Shown here: positions 48,721 through 63,714 of the stretch, piece after piece
How the letters are laid out: each line of letters starts with the position of its first letter
How positions within the stretch are numbered: position 1 is the first letter of the stretch
DNA from: Solirubrobacter deserti
GTDB taxonomy: Bacteria; Actinomycetota; Thermoleophilia; Solirubrobacterales; Solirubrobacteraceae
Assembly (NCBI RefSeq): GCF_003344625.1
Contig: NZ_QPKJ02000001.1
Span: forward strand, 744,001 to 808,000
Reading direction: 5' to 3'
Length of the DNA stretch: 64,000 nt
The notes under the pieces: model-generated
The model's database searches: none
What the model was told of the DNA's origin: nothing
The model's input: only the letters and a program-made list of their open reading frames with translations
Program-made: the position numbers and the translations under genes

Positions 48721-48724
<4 letters not shown>
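47798..48724 (+). CDS. ilvE: Branched-chain amino acid aminotransferase
   Basis: IlvE performs the last transamination to leucine, isoleucine and valine. The 308-residue class IV PLP enzyme has VLTHALHYGTSVFEGVRAYE, GLKSCYIRPLVFRGAG, the Schiff-base lysine in LIPTAKAGGQYLNSILAK, LLDSNGYVCEGTGENLFLVK and FMTGTAAELTPIREVD. The GTG start lies two bases after the leuB stop. Its stop overlaps the citramalate synthase start (ATGA). Confidence 0.95.
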
Positions 48725-50276
<1,552 letters not shown>

Positions 50277-50280
<4 letters not shown>

Positions 50281-51395
50281 TCCCGGTCGCCCGGCCCGTC
50301 CTGGGCCGCGAGGAGGAGGACGCGGTCGTCGAGGTCCTGCGCTCCCGGTACCTGTCCTTGGGCCCGCGCGTCCCCGCCTTCGAGCGGGGGTTCGCGGCGA
50401 AGGTCGGGGCCGCGCACGCGTCCGCCGTCTCGTCCGGCACGGCCGCGCTGCACCTCGCGCTGCGGGCGGTCGGCGTGAGCGAGGGCGACGAGGTGATCAC
50501 GTCGCCGTTCTCGTTCGTCGCGAGCGCGAACTCGATCCTGTACGAGCGCGCGCGCCCCGTCTTCGTCGACATCGACCCGGTGACGCTCAACCTCGACGTC
50601 GAGGCGGCGGCCGCGGCGATCACGGAGCGGACCACCGCGCTGTTGCCGGTGCACATCTTCGGCTACCCCGCCGACACGCCGGCGCTCGAGCGGCACGGAC
50701 TGCCGATCGTCGAGGACGCATGCGAGGCGCTCGGGGCCGTCCACGCCGACGGCGTGCGGGTGGGCGGGCGCGGCCATCCCGCCGCGTTCGGCTTCTACGC
50801 CAACAAGCAGCTCACCACGGGCGAGGGCGGGATGCTCACCATGGGCTCGGCCGACATGAAGGTGCGCGTGGACTCCGAGCGCAACCAGGGCCGCGCGCCG
50901 GACATGGGCTGGCTCGACCACGACCGGCTCGGCTTCAACTACCGCCTCACGGACATCGCGTGCGCGCTCGGGCTCGCCCAGCTCGACCGGCTGGACGGGA
51001 TGCTCGCGGACCGCGCGCGGGTGGCGGCGCGGTATCGGGAGGCCCTGGCCGGCGTCGAGGGTCTCGAGCTCCCGTGCGAGGACTTGGGCGGTGACGTACG
51101 CGGCTGGTTCGTGTTCGTCGTCCAGCTGCCGCGCGGCGTGGACCGCGACGACACGGTCCGGGCGCTGCTGGAGCGTGGCGTGCAGTCCAAGCCGTACCTG
51201 CCCGCGATCCACCTGATGAGCTTCTACCGCGAGGCGTTCGGCCACCGCGAGGGCGAGTTTCCGGTCTGCGAGGACGTCGCGGCGCGGTCGATCGCGCTGC
51301 CCTTCTTCCCGGAGCTGACCGAGTCGCAGGTCGCCGAGGTGGCGGAGAAGCTAGGCGACGTCCTTCAGGTAGCCCACAAAGCCGGGGCCGCCTAG
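50277..51395 (+). CDS. DegT/DnrJ/EryC1/StrS-family aminotransferase
   Basis: The GTG at 50277 overlaps the cimA stop (GTGA), giving 372 residues. Signatures are SRYLSLGPRVPAFERGFA, VSSGTAALHLALRAVGVSEGD, ITSPFSFVASANSILYERA, VEDACEALGAVHADG and the catalytic lysine in FGFYANKQLTTGEGG. HDRLGFNYRLTDIACALGLA is typical of the family. These PLP enzymes normally transaminate nucleotide-bound keto-sugars. Being at the end of a branched-chain operon is unusual. It may simply be an adjacent sugar gene, but the overlap argues for coexpression. Confidence 0.9.
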
Positions 51396-51968
51396 GAACT
51401 TGGCGATGCGGTCGCTGGGGGCGCGGCGGATCTCGCGCTCCCGGAAGCCGTACGCGTCGTAGAGGGCGCGGGCCGGGCGGTTCTGCAGGCCCGTGTCGAG
51501 CGCGATCCGCATGCAACCCGCGCGTGCGGCCTGCTCCTCGGCAGCCTTGAGCAGGCGCTGCGCGACGCCCTGGCGGCGGTGGTGGGCGTGCACCGCGAGC
51601 GCGTCGACGTAGTAGGCGTCGAGCGGCGGGTGCGGCGCGACGCCGCCCGCCGCGTACAGGTGCGCGAACGTGCGGTGAAGGCGCCACGGGGCCACGCGCG
51701 GGAGCGTGAGGCGGATGAAGCGCCGGCTCAGGCGATCACCGTCGCGGACGGGGAAGCCGGCCATCACGCCGACGATCTCCTCCTGATGGGTCGCCAGCAG
51801 CGCGTACTCGTAGCTGGCGGCGTGCCCTCGGTGCGCCCACACGCGCTGCAGCAGCCGCAGCGCCCCGCGTTCGCTGCCGGCGTAGGCGGTGTAGTACGGC
51901 TTCGCCGACTCGAAGAGCAGCTGCGCGGCGGCGTCCTCGGGGCGTGCGGGGCGGACGAGCAAATCCAT
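51351..51968 (-). CDS. GNAT-family N-acetyltransferase
   Basis: The 205-residue protein begins MDLLVRPARPEDAAAQLLFE and has the acetyl-CoA loop VDALAVHAHHRRQGVAQRLLKAAEE (the Q/RxxGxG/A part in RRQGVA). RIALDTGLQNRPARALYDAYGFRE matches motif B of the GNAT fold. The substrate is not evident. The 3' end overlaps the DegT gene by 45 bases. Its start lies 21 bases from argH on the opposite strand, with no clear -10 box. Confidence 0.85.
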   Translation of the reverse strand: MDLLVRPARPEDAAAQLLFESAKPYYTAYAGSERGALRLLQRVWAHRGHAASYEYALLATHQEEIVGVMAGFPVRDGDRLSRRFIRLTLPRVAPWRLHRTFAHLYAAGGVAPHPPLDAYYVDALAVHAHHRRQGVAQRLLKAAEEQAARAGCMRIALDTGLQNRPARALYDAYGFREREIRRAPSDRIAKFLGGPGFVGYLKDVA

Positions 51969-51989
51969 CTTTGGTCATGATGGCGGGCG

Positions 51990-53357
51990 ATGTCCCGCTT
52001 CTCCCTGCCTCCGGATCCCGTCTTCGTGACGATGAACGCGTCGATCGGCTTCGATTGGCGCCTCTATCCCTATGACGTCGAGCAGTCGCGCGCGCACGCG
52101 ACGATGCTCGCGGCGGCCGGGATCATCACCGACGCCGACCGCGACGAGCTGCTCAAGGGCCTCGATCGCGTCCAGGCCGAGCTCGACGCCAACGAGTTCA
52201 AGTTCCTCGAAGACGACGAGGACATCCACATGGCCGTCGAGCGGCGGCTGACCGAGATCGTCGGCGCGGTGGGCGGCAAGCTGCACACCGCGCGTTCGCG
52301 CAACGACCAGGTCGCGACCGACATGGCGATGTTCACCCGCGCGCACGCGTTGCGGGCGATCGAGGCGCTGCAGGACCTGCAGACCGTGCTCGTGCGCGTG
52401 GCCGAGGCGCACCTGGACTGGCCGATGCCCGGCTACACGCACCTGCAGCGCGCGCAGCCGGTGTATCTCTCGCATCACCTGCTGGCCTACTTCTGGATGT
52501 TCCGGCGCGATGCCGCGCGGTTCGAGCTGGTGCTGGGCGGGACGAGCGAGCTGCCGCTGGGCGCGGGCGCGCTGGCCGGCGTGAACTTCGCGACGGATCG
52601 CCGGCTGGTGGCGTCCGAGCTCGGGTTCGCGGGCGTGGTGCCGAACTCGATCGACGCGGTCTCCAACCGCGACTTCGTGCTCGACTACCTGAACGCGGCC
52701 GCCACCTGCGCGACGCATCTGTCACGGCTCGGCGCCGAGATCGTGCTGTGGAGCTCGGAGGAGTTCGGCTTCTGCGAGGTGCGCGACGACTGGGCTTCGT
52801 CGTCGTCGATCATGCCGCAGAAGAAGAACCCGGACGCCGCGGAGCTGCTGCGGGCGAAGGCGCCGCGGATCGTGTCCCATCTGAGCGGCCTCCACGGTGT
52901 GATGCACGCGCTGCCGCTGACCTACAACAAGGACATGCAGGAGGACAAGGAGCACCTGTTCGACGCCGTGGACACGCTGGAGCTGTCCCTGGCCGCCGCC
53001 CGCGGGATGCTCGAGTCCATGACGTTCAAGCGCGAGCGGCTCGCCGCCGCCGCGACGGACGAGATGCTCGCCGCCGTCGATGTCGCCGACATGCTCGTCA
53101 AGCGCGGCGTCCCGTTCCGGCAGGCGCACGGCGTGGTCGCCGGGCTGGTCCGGACCGCGGTCGAGTCGGGCCGCGTGCTCTCCCAGCTGACCCGCGAGGA
53201 GCTCCGCGAGCACTCTGAGGTCCTGGACGACGACTTCTACGCGGTGCTATCCCAAGGGGCGTGGCTGGAGTCCAAGGAGAGCGAGGGCGGGACCGCGCTG
53301 GCGCGCGTGCGCGAGCAGCTCGCCCACGCGAAGGCAGCGCTGGATCGGACCTCTTAG
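51990..53357 (+). CDS. argH: Argininosuccinate lyase
   Basis: ArgH cleaves argininosuccinate to arginine and fumarate. The 455-residue protein has DEDIHMAVERRLTEIVG, KLHTARSRNDQVATDMAMF, GYTHLQRAQPVYLSHHLLAY and the superfamily signature SSSSIMPQKKNPDAAELLRAK, whose second Ser is catalytic. It stands apart from other arg genes. The 3' end overlaps the glycosylase frame. Confidence 0.96.
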   Translation: MSRFSLPPDPVFVTMNASIGFDWRLYPYDVEQSRAHATMLAAAGIITDADRDELLKGLDRVQAELDANEFKFLEDDEDIHMAVERRLTEIVGAVGGKLHTARSRNDQVATDMAMFTRAHALRAIEALQDLQTVLVRVAEAHLDWPMPGYTHLQRAQPVYLSHHLLAYFWMFRRDAARFELVLGGTSELPLGAGALAGVNFATDRRLVASELGFAGVVPNSIDAVSNRDFVLDYLNAAATCATHLSRLGAEIVLWSSEEFGFCEVRDDWASSSSIMPQKKNPDAAELLRAKAPRIVSHLSGLHGVMHALPLTYNKDMQEDKEHLFDAVDTLELSLAAARGMLESMTFKRERLAAAATDEMLAAVDVADMLVKRGVPFRQAHGVVAGLVRTAVESGRVLSQLTREELREHSEVLDDDFYAVLSQGAWLESKESEGGTALARVREQLAHAKAALDRTS

Positions 53358-53923
53358 AGACCGCGTTCTACGACCGGCCGGTGCTCGAGGTGGCGCCGGA
53401 TCTGCTCGGCTGCATCGTCGAGTTCGAGGGCTGTGCCGGCAGGATCGTGGAGACGGAGGCCTACCACATGAGCGAGGCCGCCTGCCACGCCTATGTCGGC
53501 CTGACCGCCCGCACGTCGGTCCTGTTCCGCGGCCCCGGCACGGCGTACGTGTACCGGTCCTACGGCATCCACGCGCTGCTCAACGCGGTGTGCGAACCGG
53601 AGGACGTCGGCGCGGCGGTGCTCATCCGCGCGCTGGAACCGCTCGAGGGCCTGGCGGCGATGCGCGAGCGGCGCGGCGGCGCCGAGCTGTGCAACGGGCC
53701 GGGCAAGCTGACTCAGGCGATGGGCATCGGGTTGACCGAGAACGACACCTCGCTCGTCGACGGGCCGATCGTGATCCGTCGCGGCGAGCCATTGGAGTAC
53801 GTCACGGGGACGCGGATCGGGATCACCAAGGCCGCCGAGCTGCCGTGGCGGTTCTGCGCCCTGGGCGTCCGCGACGTGTCCCGGCCCTGGCCGCCCGGGT
53901 TCCGCGCTTCGCTCGCGGCGTAA
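53261..53923 (+). CDS. Alkyladenine (3-methyladenine) DNA glycosylase, AAG/MPG type
   Basis: The protein removes alkylated purines from DNA. Landmarks are AFYDRPVLEVAPDLLGCIVEF, RIVETEAYHMSEAACHAYVG with the catalytic Glu, RTSVLFRGPGTAYVYRSYGIHALLNAV, GAAVLIRALEPLEG, and CNGPGKLTQAMGI. The fold begins at about 53355, but the only in-frame starts are GTG at 53261 (97 bases inside argH) and GTG at 53381, which would remove the first strand. I chose the former, giving 220 residues, and the first 30 are doubtful. Coupling with argH translation is likely. Confidence 0.85.
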   Translation: MAGVQGERGRDRAGARARAARPREGSAGSDLLETAFYDRPVLEVAPDLLGCIVEFEGCAGRIVETEAYHMSEAACHAYVGLTARTSVLFRGPGTAYVYRSYGIHALLNAVCEPEDVGAAVLIRALEPLEGLAAMRERRGGAELCNGPGKLTQAMGIGLTENDTSLVDGPIVIRRGEPLEYVTGTRIGITKAAELPWRFCALGVRDVSRPWPPGFRASLAA

Positions 53924-53924
53924 G

Positions 53925-56300
53925 TCAGCCGGTCGCGCCGGCGCCGTCGGTGGCCGGCGGCTGGACCCCGCCGGCCCCTGGGTCGGTGGGCGGCGGCTCG
54001 GTGGCCGTCGGGGGCGGCGTCGCCACCGGCGGCGGGGTGACCTCCGGCTCGGTGGCCGGCGGCGGCGCCGTCTCCTCCGTGGGCGGGGTCTGCTGGGTGT
54101 CGTTGGCCGAGGGCGGGACCGCGGTGGGCGCCGGGGTCACGCCCGGGGTCACCGTGCCCGGCGTCGGGGACGGCTTCGCGCGGCCGTCACCGCCGTCGGC
54201 CTTGGGCAGCGGGTCGACCTTCAGCAGCGACATCATGAAGCTCTTCCAGATCGCGGCGGGGTAGGTGCCGCCCGCGACCGGCTCGCCCCGGAACTCGGTC
54301 TCCATCGGCTTGAACTCGTCCGGGTAGCCGACCCAGACGGCGACGGTGTACTCCTTCGTCCAGCCGACGAACCAGGCGTCGCCGTAGGACTCGGTGGTGC
54401 CGGTCTTGCCCGCCACCATCACGCCGGGGATCTGCGCCCGCTCGGCGGTGCCGTCCTTGACGACGGTCTGCAGGATGCGCGAGACCTCCGAGGCGATCTC
54501 GGGCTTGAGCACCCGCCGGCGCTCGCGCTTGTTGACCATGCGCCGGCCGTCAGCGGTCTCCACGACCTTGGCCTTCTTGCCCTCGCCCTGCTGCATGCGC
54601 TCGATGCCCACCGGGCCGGGCACGGGCCGCTTCTTCTCGCTCTGCCCGGGCGAGAGGCTGCCGGTGACCAGCAGTCCGCCGGTGGCGAACGTCTGGTACG
54701 CGTGCGCCATGTCGAGCGGCGTGACACCCTGCCGCAGGCCGCCGAGCGCCACCGCGAGGTTGGTCGAGACCGGCGTGCGGATGCCCATGTCCCGGGCCAG
54801 CCGCGCGACGCGCTTGGTCCCGACCTCCTTGGCCACCTGCACATAGACGGCGTTGTCGGAGAACGTCGTCGCGTTCGCGAGCGTCGTCACCCCGAGGTAG
54901 GAGTCGTCGTAGTTGTTGACGGTGAAGCGCTCGCCGCCCTTGAGGATGTACGTGCGCTTCTTGGACTCCCAGGTCGAGCCCGGGCTGATTCCGCGCTTGA
55001 GCGCCTCGGCCAGCACGAACGGCTTGAACGCCGACCCGGGCTGGCGCTGACCCTGCGTCGCGAGGTTGAACGGGCTCGAGTCGAACTTCGAGTCGTCACC
55101 GCCGACCATCGCGCGCACCATGCCGTCCTTGTTGGAGATGGCGACGAGCGATGCGCGCGGGCCGCTCTCGCCCAGCCAGTCCTTGATCGCCCGCTGCGCG
55201 GCGCTCTGCAGGCGCGAGTCGATCGTCGTCTTGACCTTCAGGCCACCGTCGAACGCGAGCCGCGCGCCCTGCTGGCCGCCGCCGAGCTGGTCGACGACCT
55301 GCTGCTTGACCCAGGAGGTGAAGTACGGGTACTTCGTGTCCTCCTTCGGATACGTCAGGTCGTACCGGCTCGGAGGAGCCTGCGCCTTGCCGTACTCGTA
55401 CACGTCGCGCGGGATGTAGCCCTGCTCGAACATGCGCTGCAGGACGAGATCGCGGCGTTCACGGGCGGCCTTCGGGTGCTGCGCCGGATCGTAGGCGCTC
55501 GGCGAGGCCACGATGCCGGCGAGCATCGCGGCCTCGTGCGGGAGCAGCTCCTTCGCGCACTCCGGCTCGCACTTGTCGTGGTTGTACCCGAAGTAGGTGC
55601 GCGCCGCGGACTCGATCCCGTACGCGCCGTTGCCGAAGTAGATCGTGTTCAGGTAGTTGCGCAGGATGCGGTCCTTGGACCACCGGCGCGTCAGCTGGTA
55701 GGCGAGCGCCGCCTCGCGCAGCTTCTGGAACGCCGTGCGGTTGTTCTCGGCCGCGAGGGAGATCTTGATGTACTGCTGCGGAATCGTGGAGGCGCCCGAG
55801 ACGGTCCGGCCCTCGGTCGTGTTCTGGAACGCCGCGCGCGCGATGCCCTTGACGTCGACACCGGAGTTCGTCCAGAAACGCCGGTCCTCGATCGCGACGA
55901 TCGCCTGCTTCATCACGTCCGCGATCTGGTCCTCGGCGAGGTAGATGCGCCGCTCGTTGCCGGTGAGCGTGCCGATCTCCTCGCCGCGCTTGTCGAGCAG
56001 CACCGACGGCTTGGAGACGTCGGGCGCGTTCTCGAGCTTCGGCAGGTCTGCCGCGAGCGCCATGAACATGCCGAAGGCGGTCGAGATCGCGGCCAGGACG
56101 CCGAGGAAGAACAGGACGATCAGGACCCGCAGCTTGCGGATGCGGAAGCGCTTCTTGCGCTTGCGGCGCAGCCAGAGACGAATCCGCCGCCGCTCCTGCT
56201 TACGCGCGCGCGTACGCGAGCGCGGGAACTGGACCACCGAGCCGTTCCCGTTGAGGCCTTCGTCCTCGCTCGGGATGGTGGTGGTTCGCTCGTCACTCAT
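53925..56300 (-). CDS. Class A penicillin-binding protein (PBP1a type)
   Basis: This 791-residue bifunctional peptidoglycan enzyme has a very basic cytoplasmic start, one membrane helix (VLIVLFFLGVLAAISTAFGM) and a GT51 transglycosylase domain (VAIEDRRFW with the catalytic Glu, then SGASTIPQQYIK). The transpeptidase domain has GSAFKPF (SxxK), FSDNAVYVQ (SxN) and AGKTGTTESYGDAWFVG (KTG). The C-terminus is a long Pro/Thr-rich tail with repeated PPP and TP motifs, probably spanning the wall. A TAGAGT box (56389 to 56384, minus strand) would give a leader of about 75 bases. Confidence 0.95.
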   Translation of the reverse strand: MSDERTTTIPSEDEGLNGNGSVVQFPRSRTRARKQERRRIRLWLRRKRKKRFRIRKLRVLIVLFFLGVLAAISTAFGMFMALAADLPKLENAPDVSKPSVLLDKRGEEIGTLTGNERRIYLAEDQIADVMKQAIVAIEDRRFWTNSGVDVKGIARAAFQNTTEGRTVSGASTIPQQYIKISLAAENNRTAFQKLREAALAYQLTRRWSKDRILRNYLNTIYFGNGAYGIESAARTYFGYNHDKCEPECAKELLPHEAAMLAGIVASPSAYDPAQHPKAARERRDLVLQRMFEQGYIPRDVYEYGKAQAPPSRYDLTYPKEDTKYPYFTSWVKQQVVDQLGGGQQGARLAFDGGLKVKTTIDSRLQSAAQRAIKDWLGESGPRASLVAISNKDGMVRAMVGGDDSKFDSSPFNLATQGQRQPGSAFKPFVLAEALKRGISPGSTWESKKRTYILKGGERFTVNNYDDSYLGVTTLANATTFSDNAVYVQVAKEVGTKRVARLARDMGIRTPVSTNLAVALGGLRQGVTPLDMAHAYQTFATGGLLVTGSLSPGQSEKKRPVPGPVGIERMQQGEGKKAKVVETADGRRMVNKRERRRVLKPEIASEVSRILQTVVKDGTAERAQIPGVMVAGKTGTTESYGDAWFVGWTKEYTVAVWVGYPDEFKPMETEFRGEPVAGGTYPAAIWKSFMMSLLKVDPLPKADGGDGRAKPSPTPGTVTPGVTPAPTAVPPSANDTQQTPPTEETAPPPATEPEVTPPPVATPPPTATEPPPTDPGAGGVQPPATDGAGATG

Positions 56301-56383
56301 GACAGGTGCGGGGCCCCGGTGCCAAGCAGAGGGCTCGAACCGGGCCGATCACGGCGGGCGGACCAGGCCCGGCCGGGCTTCGG

Positions 56384-56393
56384 ACTCTAGCAT
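56384..56393. promoter_or_regulatory. Shared -10 region between tyrS and the PBP gene
   Basis: ACTCTAGCAT contains TAGCAT on the plus strand (56388-56393), ending 8 bases before the tyrS ATG, and TAGAGT on the minus strand (56389 to 56384) facing the PBP gene. The two -10 boxes share the central TA. tyrS lacks a ribosome binding site, consistent with a leaderless transcript; the PBP transcript would have a leader. Confidence 0.5.
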
Positions 56394-56401
56394 TGGGGCG
56401 G

Positions 56402-57580
56402 ATGGATTCCCCAGCGCTCTTTCTGGCTCGCAACGCCGTTGAGGTCTCGCCTGAGGGGGCGCTGAAGGAGCGCCTGGAGGCGGGCCGGCCGCTGCGCGTC
56501 AAGCTCGGCCTCGACCCCACCGCCCCGGACCTGCATCTCGGCCACACCGTGGTGCTCCAGAAGCTGCGGGAGTTCCAGGACCTCGGCCACACCGTGGTGT
56601 TGATCGTGGGCGACTACACCGCCCGCGTGGGTGACCCGTCGGGGCGCTCGGCGACACGCCCCGTGCTGTCACCGGAGCAGATCGACGCGCACGCCGAGAC
56701 CTACCTCGCGCAGGCGACCAAGGTGCTCGCCGACGACGAGCGGCTGGAGGTCCGCCGCAACTCGGAGTGGCTGGACATGGAGATGGAGGACCTGTTCCGG
56801 ATCGTCCGGACGGTCACGATCGCCCGCCTGCTGGAACGCGACGACTTCGCCAAGCGCATGGCCGCGGCCGAGCCGATCTCACTGTTGGAGTTCCTGTACC
56901 CCGTGCTTCAGGGGTACGACTCGGTGGCGGTGAAGGCCGACGTCGAGCTCGGCGGCACCGACCAGACGTTCAACCTGCACATGGGCCGTGCCCTGCAGTC
57001 CAGTTACGGGCAGCCGTCGCAGATCGTGCTGACCATGCCACTGCTCAACGGGCTCGACGGCACGCGCAAGATGTCGAAGTCCTTCGGCAACCAGATCGGG
57101 ATCACCGACGACCCCGGGACGATGTACGGACGGACGCTGAGCATCCCCGACGAGCAGATCGAGTCCTGGTACGGGCTGCTGCTCGGAAGCGAGCCGCCGC
57201 CCGAACTGGGCCCGCGCGACGCGAAGCGCGCCCTCGCGCGCGCACTCGTGGCCCGGTTCCATTCCGAGGAAAAGGCTCACGCCGCGGAACGAAACTTCGA
57301 CGCCGTCTTCCGCGAAGGCGGAATGCCCGACGAGATCGAGGAAGTCGTGCTCTCGGCCAACGGGGGAGACCTGCATCTGCCGGCGGTGATCGTCGAGCTC
57401 TTCGGCGGCTCCCGGTCGGAGGCACGGCGCCGGCTGCAGCAGGGCGGGGTCAAGCTCGACGGCGAGCCTGTGCCCGCCGATCCGCTCGACGTGCCGGCGT
57501 CCACGCTGGACGGCCGCGTGATGCAGCTCGGCAAGCGCCAATTCCGCCGAATCAAAATTTCTTCGGCCAACCTCTTGTAG
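56402..57580 (+). CDS. tyrS: Tyrosyl-tRNA synthetase
   Basis: TyrS charges tRNA-Tyr. The 392-residue class I synthetase has GLDPTAPDLHLGHTVVLQKL with the HIGH-type HLGH, GDYTARVGDPSGRSATRPVL, VELGGTDQTFNLHMGR and the KMSKS loop in DGTRKMSKSFGNQIG. An S4-like C-terminal RNA-binding domain (VELFGGSRSEARRRLQQGGVKLDG) closes the protein. The start ATG at 56402 follows a TAGCAT box by 8 bases. The rrn promoter region begins at its stop codon. Confidence 0.96.
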   Translation: MDSPALFLARNAVEVSPEGALKERLEAGRPLRVKLGLDPTAPDLHLGHTVVLQKLREFQDLGHTVVLIVGDYTARVGDPSGRSATRPVLSPEQIDAHAETYLAQATKVLADDERLEVRRNSEWLDMEMEDLFRIVRTVTIARLLERDDFAKRMAAAEPISLLEFLYPVLQGYDSVAVKADVELGGTDQTFNLHMGRALQSSYGQPSQIVLTMPLLNGLDGTRKMSKSFGNQIGITDDPGTMYGRTLSIPDEQIESWYGLLLGSEPPPELGPRDAKRALARALVARFHSEEKAHAAERNFDAVFREGGMPDEIEEVVLSANGGDLHLPAVIVELFGGSRSEARRRLQQGGVKLDGEPVPADPLDVPASTLDGRVMQLGKRQFRRIKISSANLL

Positions 57581-58089
57581 GCCGAAAGGCCGGTGCTACT
57601 CTTCTGCGCCGCGGTTGGGGGCGGCAAGCCCGGCCGGAGCCGACTGGATTGTGTTCCGGGCCCCGGGTGCGCTAGACTTCACCGCCCGCTCAGAGCGCTA
57701 AGCTCTGGGGCCGGAGCCGAAAGGCGCCGGGAACGGAAGCGCTAAGCTTCTCGTCCCGGAGCCGCCAAGGTTTCGGGCCGAAGCCGAAAGGCAACGGCAC
57801 AGAGGGCTGCTAGGCTCTCAACATAGCGCAGCACCCGGCGGAATCCCCGCCCGAGCGAGGCGCAGCGGTCTTTGAAAACTCAACAGCATGCACTTCTGAT
57901 GACTTTCCTTGTCATCGGAGTGTCCAGGTTTCGTTACTCCGGCGGGGCTCTACCCGAGCTCCGGACGGAATAAGGAATCAAGTAGTAAGAAGTACCAGCA
58001 GTACTGAGCAGTAACCCTGTCAATCGCTCAGCCGGCCTCATGTGTACTGGCCGGCTCTCGAGTAGCGAGAGACACTCTTTGTGAAGTTC
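57581..58089 (+). promoter_or_regulatory. rrn promoter and leader region
   Basis: A good promoter is TTGTGT (57649-57654), an 18-base spacer and TAGACT (57673-57678). An upstream pair TTGTAG (57575-57580) and TACTCT (57597-57602) overlaps the tyrS stop. Further GCTANNCT words occur at 57699 (TAAGCT), 57743 (TAAGCT) and 57811 (TAGGCT), each within a small hairpin (for example AGAGC-GCTAA-GCTCT). AAAACTCAACAGCATGC at 57875-57891 is the 5' arm of the 16S processing stem. A GATGAC/GTCATC hairpin follows at 57898-57916. Confidence 0.65.
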
Positions 58090-62890
<4,801 letters not shown>

Positions 62891-62992
62891 GGATATATTT
62901 ACCCCTTCGCAGGGGATACAGATTTAGTGGTGCCCGTTCGTTGGCGGGTTGTGCAGTTTTGAAGGTCCACGCGAGGCGTGGTCTTGACAAGT

Positions 62993-63110
62993 TTCCGGTG
63001 GCTATTGCACGGGGGAAATACCTCTTCCCATTCCGAACAGAGCAGTCAAGCCCCGTAGCGCCGATGGTACTTGGCCTGAAAGGGCCTGGGAGAGTAGGTC
63101 GCCGCCGGTC
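62993..63110 (+). rRNA. rrf: 5S ribosomal RNA
   Basis: The closing stem CCGGTGGC (62995-63002) pairs with GCCGCCGG (63101-63108). Internal landmarks are CCCATTCCGAACAGAGCAGT, AAGCCCCGTAGCGCCGATGG and GGGAGAGTAGGTCGC. About 118 bases, as expected. Between 23S and 5S lies the 3' arm of the 23S processing stem (62937-62967). Confidence 0.93.
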
Positions 63111-63121
63111 CTTACATAACT

Positions 63122-63147
63122 GAGCCGCCCCGTGGGGCGGCTCTTTT
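63122..63147 (+). terminator. Intrinsic terminator of the rrn operon
   Basis: GAGCCGCCCC-GT-GGGGCGGCTC (63122-63143) is a perfect 10-bp stem with a 2-base formal loop, followed directly by TTTT. This is the clearest Rho-independent terminator in the window. Confidence 0.9.
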
Positions 63148-63148
63148 G

Positions 63149-63587
63149 CGTTCTAGGGGCCGCATACGCTTCCGCGCCGGCCGCGCGGACCGGATCGGGC
63201 CGGCTGAGGGGCGAACGCCTCCGCCCGCGAGTATGGCGATCGCGATGCGGGATCACCGCCGAACGCGTGGCGGGCCGTGCTTCGCCCGCGGCGGTCGCAC
63301 GCCGGGGGTGATCGGCGCCGGCCGCGTCGCGCGCTGCCGCGCCGCCCGCCTCGCAGGCCGCCGCCATCTCCGCTTCGTCTCGACGAGCGAGCCGCCGTCT
63401 CCTCGCGGCGAGATCCGAGGCGCCTGGCACGCGCGCCCAGCGGGGGTGAGGTCGCAAACGGTCGCTGAGCGGACCTTTCCGACCGCCGCCACCGCGTGGC
63501 GGGTCCGAGATCCCTCGATGCGCCGTCTCCGACGCCTACGCGCCCTCGGCTGCGGCCCCCTCGCTGCCCAGTTCGCCGGCCTCTCCG
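63149..63587. other. Gene-less stretch after the rrn terminator
   Basis: Several reading frames are open on both strands, but all give Arg/Ala/Pro-rich translations without motifs, as expected from GC-rich noncoding sequence. No ribosome binding site, promoter or RNA gene was recognised. It leads into the tandem-repeat arrays. Confidence 0.5.
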
Positions 63588-63680
63588 CGCCGTGGCTCTC
63601 CCACGCTTAGTGCGGGCCGCCGTGGTTCTCCCACGCGTGACGCGCGTTGCCGTGGCTCTCCACGCCCGATGCGCGGACCC
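63588..63680. repeat. Degenerate tandem repeat, 30-bp period, about three copies
   Basis: CCGTGGCTCTC or CCGTGGTTCTC occurs at 63590, 63620 and 63650, exactly 30 bases apart, each followed by a CACGC word and a GATGCG/GTGCGG-like end. The copies differ by several substitutions and one deletion. It directly precedes the 31-bp array. Confidence 0.6.
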
Positions 63681-63714
63681 GGCCTCTGCGCGACTGCGGT
63701 TTCGCCACACCCCT

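Noticed and set aside
63146..63610. A plus-strand frame of about 154 residues after the rrn terminator
   Set aside because: Arg-rich composition without motifs, no promoter or ribosome binding site, and equally long frames exist on the other strand.
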